Assembly: GCA_900555955.1 (NCBI GenBank)
Contig: USNA01000039.1
Span: 1 to 7,496 of the forward strand
Length of the DNA stretch: 7,496 bases
Reading direction: 5' to 3'
Origin: an uncultured Collinsella sp.
Lineage (GTDB): Bacteria; Actinomycetota; Coriobacteriia; Coriobacteriales; Coriobacteriaceae
Shown: one piece after another, positions 1 to 6,445 of the stretch
How positions within the stretch are numbered: the first letter of the stretch is position 1
Layout: each line of letters begins with the position of its first letter
Translations under genes and position numbers: made by a program
Notes under the pieces: generated by a model
The model's input: the letters and a program-made list of their open reading frames with translations, nothing else
Told to the model about the DNA's origin: nothing
Databases searched by the model: none

Positions 1-54
1 CTGGTGATCTCCGCCTTGAGAGGGCGGCGTCCTAAACCGCTAGACGAACGGGCC
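1..54 (-). tRNA. tRNA-Glu (anticodon CTC), 5' part only
   Basis: Read on the minus strand from position 54, the sequence starts GGCCCGTTCG and folds as a tRNA 5' half. It has a 7-base acceptor strand, T8 and C9, a D arm with the usual GG, and a perfect 5-bp anticodon stem (CCGCC with GGCGG) closing the 7-base loop CTCTCAA. The anticodon CTC (plus-strand 18-20) reads the glutamate codon GAG. The window begins before the T arm and acceptor 3' end, so the end and any encoded CCA cannot be seen. It lies downstream of cca in the same direction. Confidence 0.93.
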
Positions 55-88
55 ACATGACATCTGCACTGCCGTGCTGCGAGGACAT

Positions 89-117
89 ATATTACGGTAC
101 AAAAAACGCGAGCGCAA
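89..117 (-). promoter_or_regulatory. Putative promoter for the tRNA-Glu gene
   Basis: On the minus strand TTGCGC (112-117) and TAATAT (89-94) are separated by exactly 17 bases, resembling a housekeeping sigma -35/-10 pair (3/6 and 4/6 matches to TTGACA and TATAAT). Initiation would fall near 82, giving a leader of about 28 bases before the tRNA. No convincing terminator follows cca, so read-through from cca is also possible. Confidence 0.4.
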
Positions 118-208
118 GGAGAAATTCCAAATTGCCCAATTTTTGTCGGGAGGTTATGGAACGCGCAGGTCAAATAGATAGCTCATTTGGGACGGAACCG
201 AAGGATGA

Positions 209-1603
209 TTATCCAAGGTGCAGGTGAGCCAGGAGGGCTTCACGCTCGTTGGGGATATTATCCTCGATCACTGCGTCGAGGGCGGCGTTGAGCAGCTGCC
301 CCAGTTCCGGCCCTGGCTTGACGCCGGCGCGAATCAAGTCGCCGCCATTGATGGCAAGCATCTTGAGCGTATAGGGCTCCCCCGCCTCCAGCAACTCGCG
401 GGTCAGATCGCGCATCTCCTCGATCGTCTCGACGTAATAGAAGCACGACGGCGCCTTACCCAGCGTATCGGCACGTTTAAGGTCCATAAGCTCGTCGATC
501 AGACGCGGCGTGTCGATGCCCTCGCCCGAAAGCAAGCGCATCATATTGAGCAAACAGGAGCGCTCGGGGCGCAGCGGCTTGTCATGGTACTTGATCAGCA
601 GACATACATCGCGCACCAAATCGTGCGAGAGCGCCAGGCGATCCATGATGACACGCGCCTTCTTGGCGCCAAGCTCGGGATGGCCATAGAAGTGACCGCT
701 GCCCGCATGGTCGACCGTAAAACAATCGGGCTTGGAGACATCGTGCAAAAACGCCGCCCACATAAGGCTCGAAGAGGGCGCGACGCCATCGCACAGCGCC
801 AGCTCCCCTGCCACCGTCAGCACGCGGGCTATATGCTCGTAGACGTTAAAGGCATGGTAGACACTGCACTGTTCAAAGCCCCTACCCGCAGCAAGCTCGG
901 GCACGGCGGCACAAATGAGCTCGGGGTAGCGCAGCATCGCGTCTCCCCCGTGACCGGTCGAAAGAATGCCTTCGAGCTCAATACCCACGCGCTCGCGTGC
1001 CACGGCATCGAGCAGCAGCGAGCATTTGGCAAGCGCCTGTTTAGTCTTAGGCTCGATCATAAAATCCAGGCGGCAGGCAAAACGCACAGCGCGCAGCATG
1101 CGAAGCGCGTCCTCGTTAAAACGACGCTTGGGATCACCAACGGCGCGGATGAGCTTGAGCTTCAGGTCGCCCTGGCCATCGTAGCGGTCGACAAGACCGC
1201 GCTCGGGATGCCAAGCCATGGCGTTAACGGTAAAGTCACGACGCGCCAGATCGTCCTCAAGTGACGCCGCACGCTCCACACTCTGAGGATGGCGGCCATC
1301 GGTGTAAAAGCCGTCCAGGCGATACGTCGTGACCTCAATACGCTCATCGTCACAAATAGCGGTAATGCCGCCAAATTTAATTCCCGACTCAACCACCGCA
1401 ATGCCGGCGACCTCGAGCGCCGCTTTGGACTCCTGCCACAAGCCGCTGCAGCACATATCAACATCGTGGCTGGGGCTCCCCATCAGGGCATCACGCACCC
1501 AACCGCCAACGTACCAAGCCTCAAGACCGGCTGCCTCGAGCGCACGCAGGACACGGATGGAGGCATCGGTCGGCTGCGTACCGTTGAGCGAAACATTGCA
1601 CAT
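209..1603 (-). CDS. cca: CCA-adding enzyme (tRNA nucleotidyltransferase) with HD domain
   Basis: This 464-residue protein matches the class II tRNA nucleotidyltransferase family, which builds or repairs the 3'-terminal CCA of tRNAs from CTP and ATP. Visible motifs, in order, are GGWVRD (33-38), the metal-binding DVD (Asp47, Asp49), RRDFTVNAMA (121-130) for ribose and fold stabilisation, and RRFNEDALRMLRAVRF (160-175) next to the nucleotide-selecting region. The C-terminal half carries an HD-type domain (FLHDVSK near 285-291, then GHPELGAKKA and YHD at 339-341), as in many Gram-positive and actinobacterial enzymes. I chose the ATG at 1603 because AGGAGG (1612-1617) lies 8 bases upstream. An in-frame GTG at 1621 would add six residues but would bury that ribosome site inside the gene. 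A tRNA-Glu follows in the same direction, a fitting neighbour, though linkage alone proves nothing. Confidence 0.95.
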   Translation of the reverse strand: MCNVSLNGTQPTDASIRVLRALEAAGLEAWYVGGWVRDALMGSPSHDVDMCCSGLWQESKAALEVAGIAVVESGIKFGGITAICDDERIEVTTYRLDGFYTDGRHPQSVERAASLEDDLARRDFTVNAMAWHPERGLVDRYDGQGDLKLKLIRAVGDPKRRFNEDALRMLRAVRFACRLDFMIEPKTKQALAKCSLLLDAVARERVGIELEGILSTGHGGDAMLRYPELICAAVPELAAGRGFEQCSVYHAFNVYEHIARVLTVAGELALCDGVAPSSSLMWAAFLHDVSKPDCFTVDHAGSGHFYGHPELGAKKARVIMDRLALSHDLVRDVCLLIKYHDKPLRPERSCLLNMMRLLSGEGIDTPRLIDELMDLKRADTLGKAPSCFYYVETIEEMRDLTRELLEAGEPYTLKMLAINGGDLIRAGVKPGPELGQLLNAALDAVIEDNIPNEREALLAHLHLG

Positions 1604-1611
1604 GCCTATGG

Positions 1612-1617
1612 CCTCCT
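1612..1617 (-). promoter_or_regulatory. Shine-Dalgarno site that fixes the cca start
   Basis: AGGAGG on the minus strand, 8 bases before the ATG at 1603. It favours this ATG over the upstream in-frame GTG at 1621. Confidence 0.75.
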
Positions 1618-1684
1618 GCACTTGCGAGCATTAATCGATGGTTCTCAAGAAGTCTAGCAAGAAACGAGCATGCGCGCACATGTA

Positions 1685-1690
1685 ATTGTA
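1685..1690 (-). promoter_or_regulatory. Possible -10 element for cca
   Basis: TACAAT on the minus strand matches TATAAT at 5 of 6 bases. It lies between the upstream kinase's terminator and the cca start, where a promoter is expected. No good -35 hexamer is found 16-18 bases upstream, so this is weak. Confidence 0.3.
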
Positions 1691-1740
1691 TCGTCGATTC
1701 GAATGGACGGGACAGCAGACGCCACATGCGGCCAGAACGC

Positions 1741-1776
1741 AAAAAACACCCGCCTCGGAAATCCAAAGCGGGTGTT
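1741..1776 (-). terminator. Rho-independent terminator of the downstream kinase gene
   Basis: A 9-bp perfect stem (1745-1753 with 1768-1776, AACACCCGC and its complement) encloses a 14-base loop. On the minus strand it runs directly into six T residues (1746-1741). It begins 22 bases after the kinase stop codon and separates that gene from cca. Confidence 0.85.
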
Positions 1777-1798
1777 CGGCAACGATTATTCGATGCGG

Positions 1799-2731
1799 CT
1801 AGCAGACCTGACGAACTTCGATGTGCTTCTTATATTTGTCCACCTTGGCAAAATCGCCCAAACCGGGGCACTCCACCACGTTGGCGCCGGTGGCCATCGA
1901 GAGGCGCAGGGCATCCTCGACGCGCTCGGGAGCGTCGTGCCACACGGACAGGAAGGCGGCAAGCGAGGAGTCGCCGGCGCAGACGGTCGACAGCACCTTG
2001 ACCTCAAAGGTACGGTTGGCAAACCAGATGTGCTCGCCGTTGGAGAAGTACGCGCCGTCGCCACCAAGGGTCAGCAGTACGTTCTTAGCGCCTTTGGCGT
2101 GCAGCTCGGCCATCGCGCCCTTAACGGACTCGTCGTCGCCACCGCTCACCTTAATGCCAAAGATGTCGAGCAGCTCGTCGTCGTTGGGCTTAATGAGCAA
2201 CGGCTCCATGGCAATGAGGTCAGCCAGCTGATGGCTCGAGATATCAAGCACGAACTCGGCACCCTTCGCCCTAACACGGCGAAGTACCTCGGCCAGGAAA
2301 CCCTCGGAGGTGTTGGGGGGCAGCGAGCCGCTAATGACTAGGCAGGTCATGTCCTCGAGCGAATCAATGAGCTCAAACATCTCCTGCTCGTTGGCAGTAT
2401 TGATGGCAGCGCCTGCATTGACCATGTTGTACTCGGTGTCGGGACCGGCGTTGAGGAAGACATTGACGCGCGTGATGCCGTCGGTCCACACGGGCTTGAC
2501 GGGCACGCCCAGGGCCTCGGCGCCCTTGACGATAAACTCGCCCGAGAAACCGGCAAAAAAGCCCAGGATCGTGGTGTCGACGCCGTAGTGATCGAGGGTG
2601 AACGAGACGTTGAGACCCTTGCCGTTAGGCGTGTAGACCGCGTCGCGCGTGCGGGTTACGGTATTGGCGGAAAGACCGTCGCAGGCAATGTTGTAGTCAA
2701 TGGCGGGATTTGCAGTGAGCGTGTAAATCAT
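1799..2731 (-). CDS. fruK: PfkB-family kinase, probable 1-phosphofructokinase (second, downstream copy)
   Basis: This 310-residue protein belongs to the 1-phosphofructokinase/tagatose-6-phosphate kinase branch of the PfkB (ribokinase-like) family. The expected reaction is ATP-dependent phosphorylation of fructose-1-phosphate to fructose-1,6-bisphosphate in the cytoplasm. Family features are TLTANPAID at the N-terminus (4-12), GKGLN (37-41), SGSLPP (134-139), KPN (181-183) and the C-terminal catalytic block CAGDSS (251-256) with proposed base Asp254. The first Gly of the usual GAGD is Cys here. The start is ATG 2731, preceded at normal distance by AAGGAA (2737-2742); the reading frame stays open further upstream, but that stretch crosses the gene's promoter and is not family-like. 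It has its own terminator and putative promoter, so it is probably transcribed separately from the paralogue. Specificity for fructose-1-phosphate over tagatose-6-phosphate is inferred from the PTS context. Confidence 0.88.
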   Translation of the reverse strand: MIYTLTANPAIDYNIACDGLSANTVTRTRDAVYTPNGKGLNVSFTLDHYGVDTTILGFFAGFSGEFIVKGAEALGVPVKPVWTDGITRVNVFLNAGPDTEYNMVNAGAAINTANEQEMFELIDSLEDMTCLVISGSLPPNTSEGFLAEVLRRVRAKGAEFVLDISSHQLADLIAMEPLLIKPNDDELLDIFGIKVSGGDDESVKGAMAELHAKGAKNVLLTLGGDGAYFSNGEHIWFANRTFEVKVLSTVCAGDSSLAAFLSVWHDAPERVEDALRLSMATGANVVECPGLGDFAKVDKYKKHIEVRQVC

Positions 2732-2765
2732 GTAAGTTCCTTTCACAAGGCAACGTGTTAATGAA

Positions 2766-2787
2766 AGTATATTCCACGCTTCTGGAA
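2766..2787 (-). promoter_or_regulatory. Putative -10 box with overlapping palindromic operator upstream of the second kinase
   Basis: On the minus strand TATACT (2766-2771) is a good -10-like hexamer about 35 bases before the kinase start. Immediately upstream is the inverted repeat TTCCA-N6-TGGAA (2772-2787), placed where the -35/-10 spacer would be. The -35 is poor, which could fit a regulated promoter. The regulator is not identifiable from sequence. Confidence 0.4.
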
Positions 2788-2890
2788 AAGACCATAGCAA
2801 CTCGGCGAACGGTGTAGAACGCGTGCAGGGCGGCGGGATGACGGGCAAAAAGAAACAGGGTCCTTGTCCTGTCGCTCGCCCACAATATAC

Positions 2891-2924
2891 AAAAATGGCG
2901 CCCCAGCCAAAACCGGGACGCCAT
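2891..2924 (-). terminator. Rho-independent terminator of the first kinase gene
   Basis: A 10-bp stem (2895-2904 with 2915-2924; ATGGCG pairs with CGCCAT, then one G-T wobble and three G-C pairs) has a 10-base loop and is followed on the minus strand by a T run at 2895-2891. It starts about 25 bases after the stop codon at 2949 and separates the two kinase genes. Confidence 0.85.
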
Positions 2925-2948
2925 ACACGCGAAAATAATGAGTTTCGC

Positions 2949-3881
2949 TTACTTGCGATCGAGCTTGCGGACAGCAACGCGCTTGCTGTACTCATCGACG
3001 TGACCGAAGTCGCCGATGCCGACGGACTCGGCAACGTTGGCGCCGGTGGCCATGGCGAGCTTCATAGCCTCCTCGACGTTGTCGCGATCCCTGTACCACT
3101 TGTGCAGGAACGCAGCGAGGGTGCAGTCGCCGGCGCAGACGGAAGAGACCAGCTTGATGTTGAACTCACGCTTGGCGTACCAGATATCCTCGCCGTTGGA
3201 GAAGTAAGCGTCGCCGCGGCTACCACGGGTGAGCAGCACGTTCTGAACGCCGGCGTCGTGGGCGAGCTTCATGGCAACGCGGACCTCATCGTCGGTGTCG
3301 ACCGGCACGCCGAAGATGGCCTTCATCTCGTGATGGTTCGGCTTAATGAGCAGCGGCTTCTTGTGAGCGAGCTCCTTGAGCTTGTCGGAGGACAGGTCCA
3401 AGACGACGTCGGCGCCACGAGCCTGAGCGTGCTCCATAACCTGGGCCAGGAAGTCGGGCGTAGCTTTGGGAGGCACGGAGCCGGAGACAATCAGGCACTC
3501 AAGATCGCCCGCGGTGTCCAGGATGTTGTAGAGCTCCTTCTGATGCTCCGGCGTAATCGGAGCACCCGGGTTCAGGATGCCGTACTCGTGCTGGCCATCG
3601 TTGACGTAGGTGTTGATACGCGTGATGCCGTCGGTCCAGACCGGGCGGCACAGGCAACCCAGGTTCATGACCTCCTCGACAATAAACTTGCCCGTGAAGC
3701 CAGCGAAGAAGCCGAGCGCGACGGTGTCGACGCCCATCTTCTTAAAGGCGAAGGACACGTCGAGGCCCTTGCCGTTAGCCGTGTAGCTGGCCGAGCCGGT
3801 GCGGACGTTCTCGTCGGGCTCGAGCGGAGAGCTCGAAACCGTCATGTCGACAGCCGGATTAGCGGTTAGCGTGTAGAACAT
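2949..3881 (-). CDS. fruK: PfkB-family kinase, probable 1-phosphofructokinase (first, upstream copy)
   Basis: This 310-residue PfkB-family sugar-phosphate kinase is expected to convert fructose-1-phosphate to fructose-1,6-bisphosphate with ATP. It is a clear paralogue of the next gene: the same length, 33 of the first 60 residues identical by my count, and shared blocks YTLTANPA, NGKGL, LGFFAGF, VWTDGITR and MATGANV. SGSVPP (133-138), KPN (180-182) and CAGDCT (249-254, catalytic Asp252) match family landmarks. Two departures stand out: Cys replaces the first Gly of GAGD, and the Asn that normally follows GKGx, a sugar-contacting position in the family, is Asp41. The ATG at 3881 is preceded by AGGGGG (3890-3895) with 8-base spacing. 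It sits 74 bases after ptsI with no terminator between, so cotranscription with ptsI is likely. The substrate could differ from that of its neighbour. Confidence 0.88.
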   Translation of the reverse strand: MFYTLTANPAVDMTVSSSPLEPDENVRTGSASYTANGKGLDVSFAFKKMGVDTVALGFFAGFTGKFIVEEVMNLGCLCRPVWTDGITRINTYVNDGQHEYGILNPGAPITPEHQKELYNILDTAGDLECLIVSGSVPPKATPDFLAQVMEHAQARGADVVLDLSSDKLKELAHKKPLLIKPNHHEMKAIFGVPVDTDDEVRVAMKLAHDAGVQNVLLTRGSRGDAYFSNGEDIWYAKREFNIKLVSSVCAGDCTLAAFLHKWYRDRDNVEEAMKLAMATGANVAESVGIGDFGHVDEYSKRVAVRKLDRK

Positions 3882-3908
3882 TTACAGTACCCCCTGTATA
3901 TGTGAGGG

Positions 3909-3938
3909 CCGCGTGGCCGGCCCATTCCAACCACGCGG
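3909..3938 (-). other. Intercistronic hairpin between ptsI and the first kinase
   Basis: CCGCGTGG (3909-3916) pairs perfectly with CCACGCGG (3931-3938) around a 14-base loop. An alternative stem GGGCCG/CGGCCC (3906-3911 with 3918-3923) uses the same left arm and excludes the first. No T run follows on the minus strand, so it is not a standard terminator. It may be an mRNA processing or stability structure. Confidence 0.5.
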
Positions 3939-3955
3939 TTACCTCTGATACCAAA

Positions 3956-5676
3956 TTAGCGAGCTGCGGACTCGAGCAGTGCCTTGACCTCGGCGGCGGT
4001 GTTGCAGGCGAGCGCCTTCTCGGCGAGCTCGTCGCACTCGGCCTTGGTCCACTGGCTGATGGTCTTGCGGGCGCGCAGGATCGACGGAGCGCTCATTGAG
4101 AACTCCTCCAGGCCCCAGCTGATCAGCAGCGGCTCGAGCAGCGGATCGGCAGCGGCCTCACCGCACATACCGACCATGATGCCGGCCTTCACGCCGCTCT
4201 CGATAATGTTCTTGAGCGAGCGGAGCACGGCGGGATAGTACACCTGGTACAGGTTGGAGATGGTGTCGTTGCCACGGTCGGCGCACATGGTGTAGCCGAT
4301 CAGGTCGTTGGTGCCGATGGAGAAGAAGTCGGCGACCTCGGCCAGGCGGTCAGCGAGCAGAGAGGCGGCAGGCGTCTCGACCATGATGCCGACCTCGATG
4401 TTCTCGTTGAACTTGCGACCCTCTTCGGTCAGCTCGGCCTTGCACTGCTCGACGAGTTCCTTGACAGCCAAAACCTCCTCGACGCAGGTGACGAGCGGGA
4501 TCATGATCTTGACATCGCCGAAGGCGCTGGCGCGCAGCAGGGCGCGGAGCTGGACCTTGTACTGGTCGGGATTGGCCAGGCAGTAACGCACGGCGCGGAA
4601 GCCCATGAAGGGGTTATCTTCCTTGACCATGTGCAGATACGGAATCTCCTTGTCGCCACCCACATCGAGCGTGCGGATGATGACCGGAGCGCCCTTGAGC
4701 GCGCTGGCGACCTTGCGGTAGGCGTTGAACTGCTCCTCCTCGGAAGGAAGCTCGGCGGAGTCCATGAACAGGAACTCGGAGCGGAACAGACCGATAGCCT
4801 CGGCGTCGTGATCGAGTGCATTGGGCACGTCATCGGGGTTACCGATGTTGCAGGCGATGATCTTCTTGATGCCATCGGCAGTCACGGACGGCTTGCCGCG
4901 GAAGGCCTCGAGGGCTGCCTTCTCGGCAGCGAAGGCTTCGGCCTTGGCGGTGTAGGCGGCGAGCGTCTCCTCGTCGGGATCGGCCTCGACGATGCCCTTG
5001 CCACCGTCGACGACAACGGTCATGCCGTTGCACAGTGCGGTGCAGCTGTTGGAAACCGAAAGGACAGCCGGGATCTCGAGGGCGCGCGCGATAATCGCGG
5101 AGTGCGACGTACGGCCACCGGTCTCGGTGACGATAACGGCCACGTGGGCCTTATCGATCGTGGCGGTCATGGACGGCGTAAGGTCGCGCACGACAACGAC
5201 GGTGTTCTCAGGCAGGACGGAAAGGTCGACGACCTCCTTGCCCAGCAGCTCGGCCAGAATACCGGTGCGGATGTCGGCGATATCGGCCGCGCGCAGACGG
5301 AACATCTCGTCGTCCATGGACAGGAACATGTTCTCGAACATGGTCGAGGTGTCCATGAGCGCCTGCTCGGCGCAGGTGCCGGTGGGCGGCAGGGGCGGCC
5401 GTCAATGGCGGCGTTGATGGCGTCGGTCATGCCCGGGTCCTGAGCCAGGACGATGTGTCCGCTCATGATCTCGGCCTCGGCCTCGCCCACCGTCTCCTTC
5501 ATGTGGTCGGCCTGAGCCTGGGTCTTCTCACAGAAGACCGAAAGAGCGGACTGATAGCGCTCCTTCTCTGCTGCCGAATCAGCAACCTCGTGCGGCTCAA
5601 ACGTCAAGTCGGGATCGACGGCGACCATGACGGTGCCGATACCGATACCCTCGGATGCGTTGACTCCCTGATACAT
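3956..5676 (-). pseudogene. ptsI: Enzyme I of the PTS (PEP-protein phosphotransferase), frameshifted
   Basis: Enzyme I autophosphorylates on a histidine using PEP and phosphorylates HPr, feeding all PTS permeases. The gene reads in two frames. The first, from ATG 5676 (MYQGVNASEGIGIG), encodes about 95 residues ending in the stretch AAIDGRP. The rest follows in another frame from CAEQALMDTSTMF to the stop at 3956. Restoring one base gives 573 residues, the usual family length. The second part holds TETGGRTSHSAIIA with active-site His192 (joined numbering), DVGGDKEIPY, the PEP-domain signature SIGTNDLIGYT and MCGE with the conserved Cys505. I prefer ATG 5676 to ATG 5682 because the ribosome site (AGAGG) is 7 bases from the former and nearly abuts the latter, and because family members usually begin at this point. 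Everything outside the junction looks intact and under selection, so a very recent mutation or a sequencing error is likely. Confidence 0.9.
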
Positions 5677-5701
5677 TCCCATTCCTCTCTCCGTGTCATG
5701 T

Positions 5702-5730
5702 GATAAAGCGTTTTGCCATATCCATGACAA
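5702..5730 (-). promoter_or_regulatory. Putative ptsI promoter
   Basis: On the minus strand TTGTCA (5725-5730, 5/6 match to -35) and TTTATC (5702-5707, 3/6 match to -10) are separated by exactly 17 bases. The start would lie near 5695, leaving a short leader with the GAGAGG ribosome site. The -35 shares bases with the T tract of the preceding hairpin. Confidence 0.45.
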
Positions 5731-5764
5731 AAGAGCGCAGCTACCTTGATACAGGTCACTGCGC
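5728..5764 (-). terminator. Terminator or attenuator between ptsH and ptsI
   Basis: GCGCAG (5735-5740) pairs with CTGCGC (5759-5764). Inside, ACCT (5743-5746) pairs with AGGT (5753-5756) around a 6-base loop, with a 2-base mismatch between the two stems. On the minus strand the hairpin is followed by TCTTTTG, a short imperfect T tract. It lies about 45 bases after the ptsH stop. Partial termination would make HPr more abundant than enzyme I. Confidence 0.55.
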
Positions 5765-5809
5765 CCCCAAGTATGAACTTAATTGTTCAACATGCGACCC
5801 GTTTGAGTT

Positions 5810-6073
5810 CTACTCGCCAAGACCGCTCTTGATGAGCTCGATGGCAGCAGCCAGAGCCTCGGCCTCGTCAGCGCCGTCGCACTTGACCTCGACCTCGGTA
5901 CCGCAGGGGATACCAGCAGCCATGAGGGCCATCGGGGACTTGCCGTTGACCTCCTTCTCGGGGGTGACGACAGTCACGTCGCAGGCGTACTTGCCCATGG
6001 TGGAGGCGAAGAGGCCGGCCGGACGCATGTGAAGACCCTGCGGATTGACGAGGGTAGCCTTCTCAGAAACCAT
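5810..6073 (-). CDS. ptsH: HPr phosphocarrier protein
   Basis: This 87-residue protein is HPr, the small cytoplasmic carrier that accepts phosphate from enzyme I on a histidine and passes it to EIIA domains. The active-site motif NPQGLHMRPAG places the histidine at residue 15, exactly as in the family. Ser46 lies in VNGKSPMALMAAG, the position phosphorylated by HPr kinase in Gram-positive bacteria, so both regulatory and catalytic sites are present. The length is typical (85-90). ATG 6073 is preceded by AGGAG with 6-base spacing. ptsI follows 133 bases downstream, beyond a weak terminator-like hairpin. Whether an HPr kinase acts on Ser46 here cannot be judged from this window. Confidence 0.96.
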   Translation of the reverse strand: MVSEKATLVNPQGLHMRPAGLFASTMGKYACDVTVVTPEKEVNGKSPMALMAAGIPCGTEVEVKCDGADEAEALAAAIELIKSGLGE

Positions 6074-6168
6074 AATTGACTCCTTTTTTGTGTTTAACCC
6101 CTGTCATGCATGCGGCAGGAGTCAGATTCACGACGTTGTTTATATTAACTCACATCAAACGGTTTTTC
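6074..6168 (-). promoter_or_regulatory. ptsH leader with possible -10 element
   Basis: On the minus strand this AT-rich stretch holds overlapping -10-like hexamers TAATAT (6142-6147) and TATAAA (6139-6144), about 65 bases before the ptsH start, then a leader ending in AAAAGGAG. No convincing -35 is present at the proper distance, which might mean activator dependence. It is the best promoter position visible between the fruA terminator and ptsH. Confidence 0.35.
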
Positions 6169-6384
6169 ATTATGTTTCGGACGAATTGTTGGACAGATGT
6201 CGTTCCTGCACGCTCGCCCGCCCGGCGGGGCGGTTAAGTTTGCTGCTCTACAGTCCTGCGCAAGACGGAAAGCACATTAAGTGCTTTCCTTTGCGTGCGG
6301 AACTCGCGACAAACTTAACCGCCCCGCCGGGCGGGCGAGCTGCGGAAACTCGGTCGGTCCAGAGCAATGTCGTGCGAACGTAAT
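6169..6384. repeat. Long near-palindromic element, about 216 bases
   Basis: The core arms 6212-6242 and 6310-6340 are perfect 31-base reverse complements, very GC-rich at the outer ends and ending in TTAAGTTTG at the inner end of the left arm. Outward from the core the complementarity continues imperfectly, with small bulges, as far as ATTATG (6169-6174) and CGTAAT (6379-6384). At the centre GGAAAGCAC (6267-6275) and GTGCTTTCC (6281-6289) form a 9-bp hairpin with a 5-base loop. Neither strand shows a T run after it, and no plausible gene lies within. It could be a MITE-like non-autonomous element, a REP-type intergenic palindrome, or a long structured leader for ptsH. Confidence 0.85.
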
Positions 6385-6424
6385 TCTGGCTGAGTTTTTG
6401 TTCGCCTGGTTGATTTGGTTGATG

Positions 6425-6440
6425 GGGTCTATCTATACCC
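6425..6440. promoter_or_regulatory. Small palindrome between the two large repeats
   Basis: GGGTCTATCTATACCC is an imperfect 16-base inverted repeat (GGGT/ACCC outer arms, TA/TA inner pairs, one mismatched pair). It resembles a dimeric operator in size, and its minus-strand reading contains TATAGA. No specific regulator is recognised. Confidence 0.25.
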
Positions 6441-6445
6441 TTTTG

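Noticed and set aside
125..145. AAATT-N4-AATTT hairpin downstream of cca as a terminator
   Set aside because: The stem is five A/T pairs with no following T run on the minus strand; too weak to call.
218..1264. Long open frame on the plus strand opposite cca
   Set aside because: Antisense shadow of a motif-complete cca; high GC content leaves opposite frames open, and the translation shows no recognisable domain.
2823..3869. 348-codon plus-strand frame opposite the first kinase
   Set aside because: It mirrors a clear PfkB-family gene and starts inside that gene's terminator; no family-like motifs are visible.
5378..5406. LPPTG in the frame-restored enzyme I, resembling a sortase motif
   Set aside because: Enzyme I is cytoplasmic and the motif is near the N-terminus with no signal peptide, hydrophobic tail or charged tail; it comes from the uncertain frameshift patch.
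4631..5443. 270-codon plus-strand frame opposite ptsI
   Set aside because: Its Gly/Asp/Val-rich composition is typical of an antisense shadow; the enzyme I motifs on the other strand explain the sequence.
5774..5789. Palindrome TGAAC-N6-GTTCA just after ptsH
   Set aside because: Only five pairs with no promoter next to it; it may be part of the 3' untranslated region and chance cannot be excluded.
6045..6383. 112-codon plus-strand frame across the ptsH start and the long palindrome
   Set aside because: It begins antisense within ptsH, has no convincing ribosome site, and ends inside the inverted repeat; the product resembles no known family.
6407..6423. Direct repeat TGGTTGAT twice with one base between
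   Set aside because: Two short copies only, not an array and not linked to a recognised binding motif.
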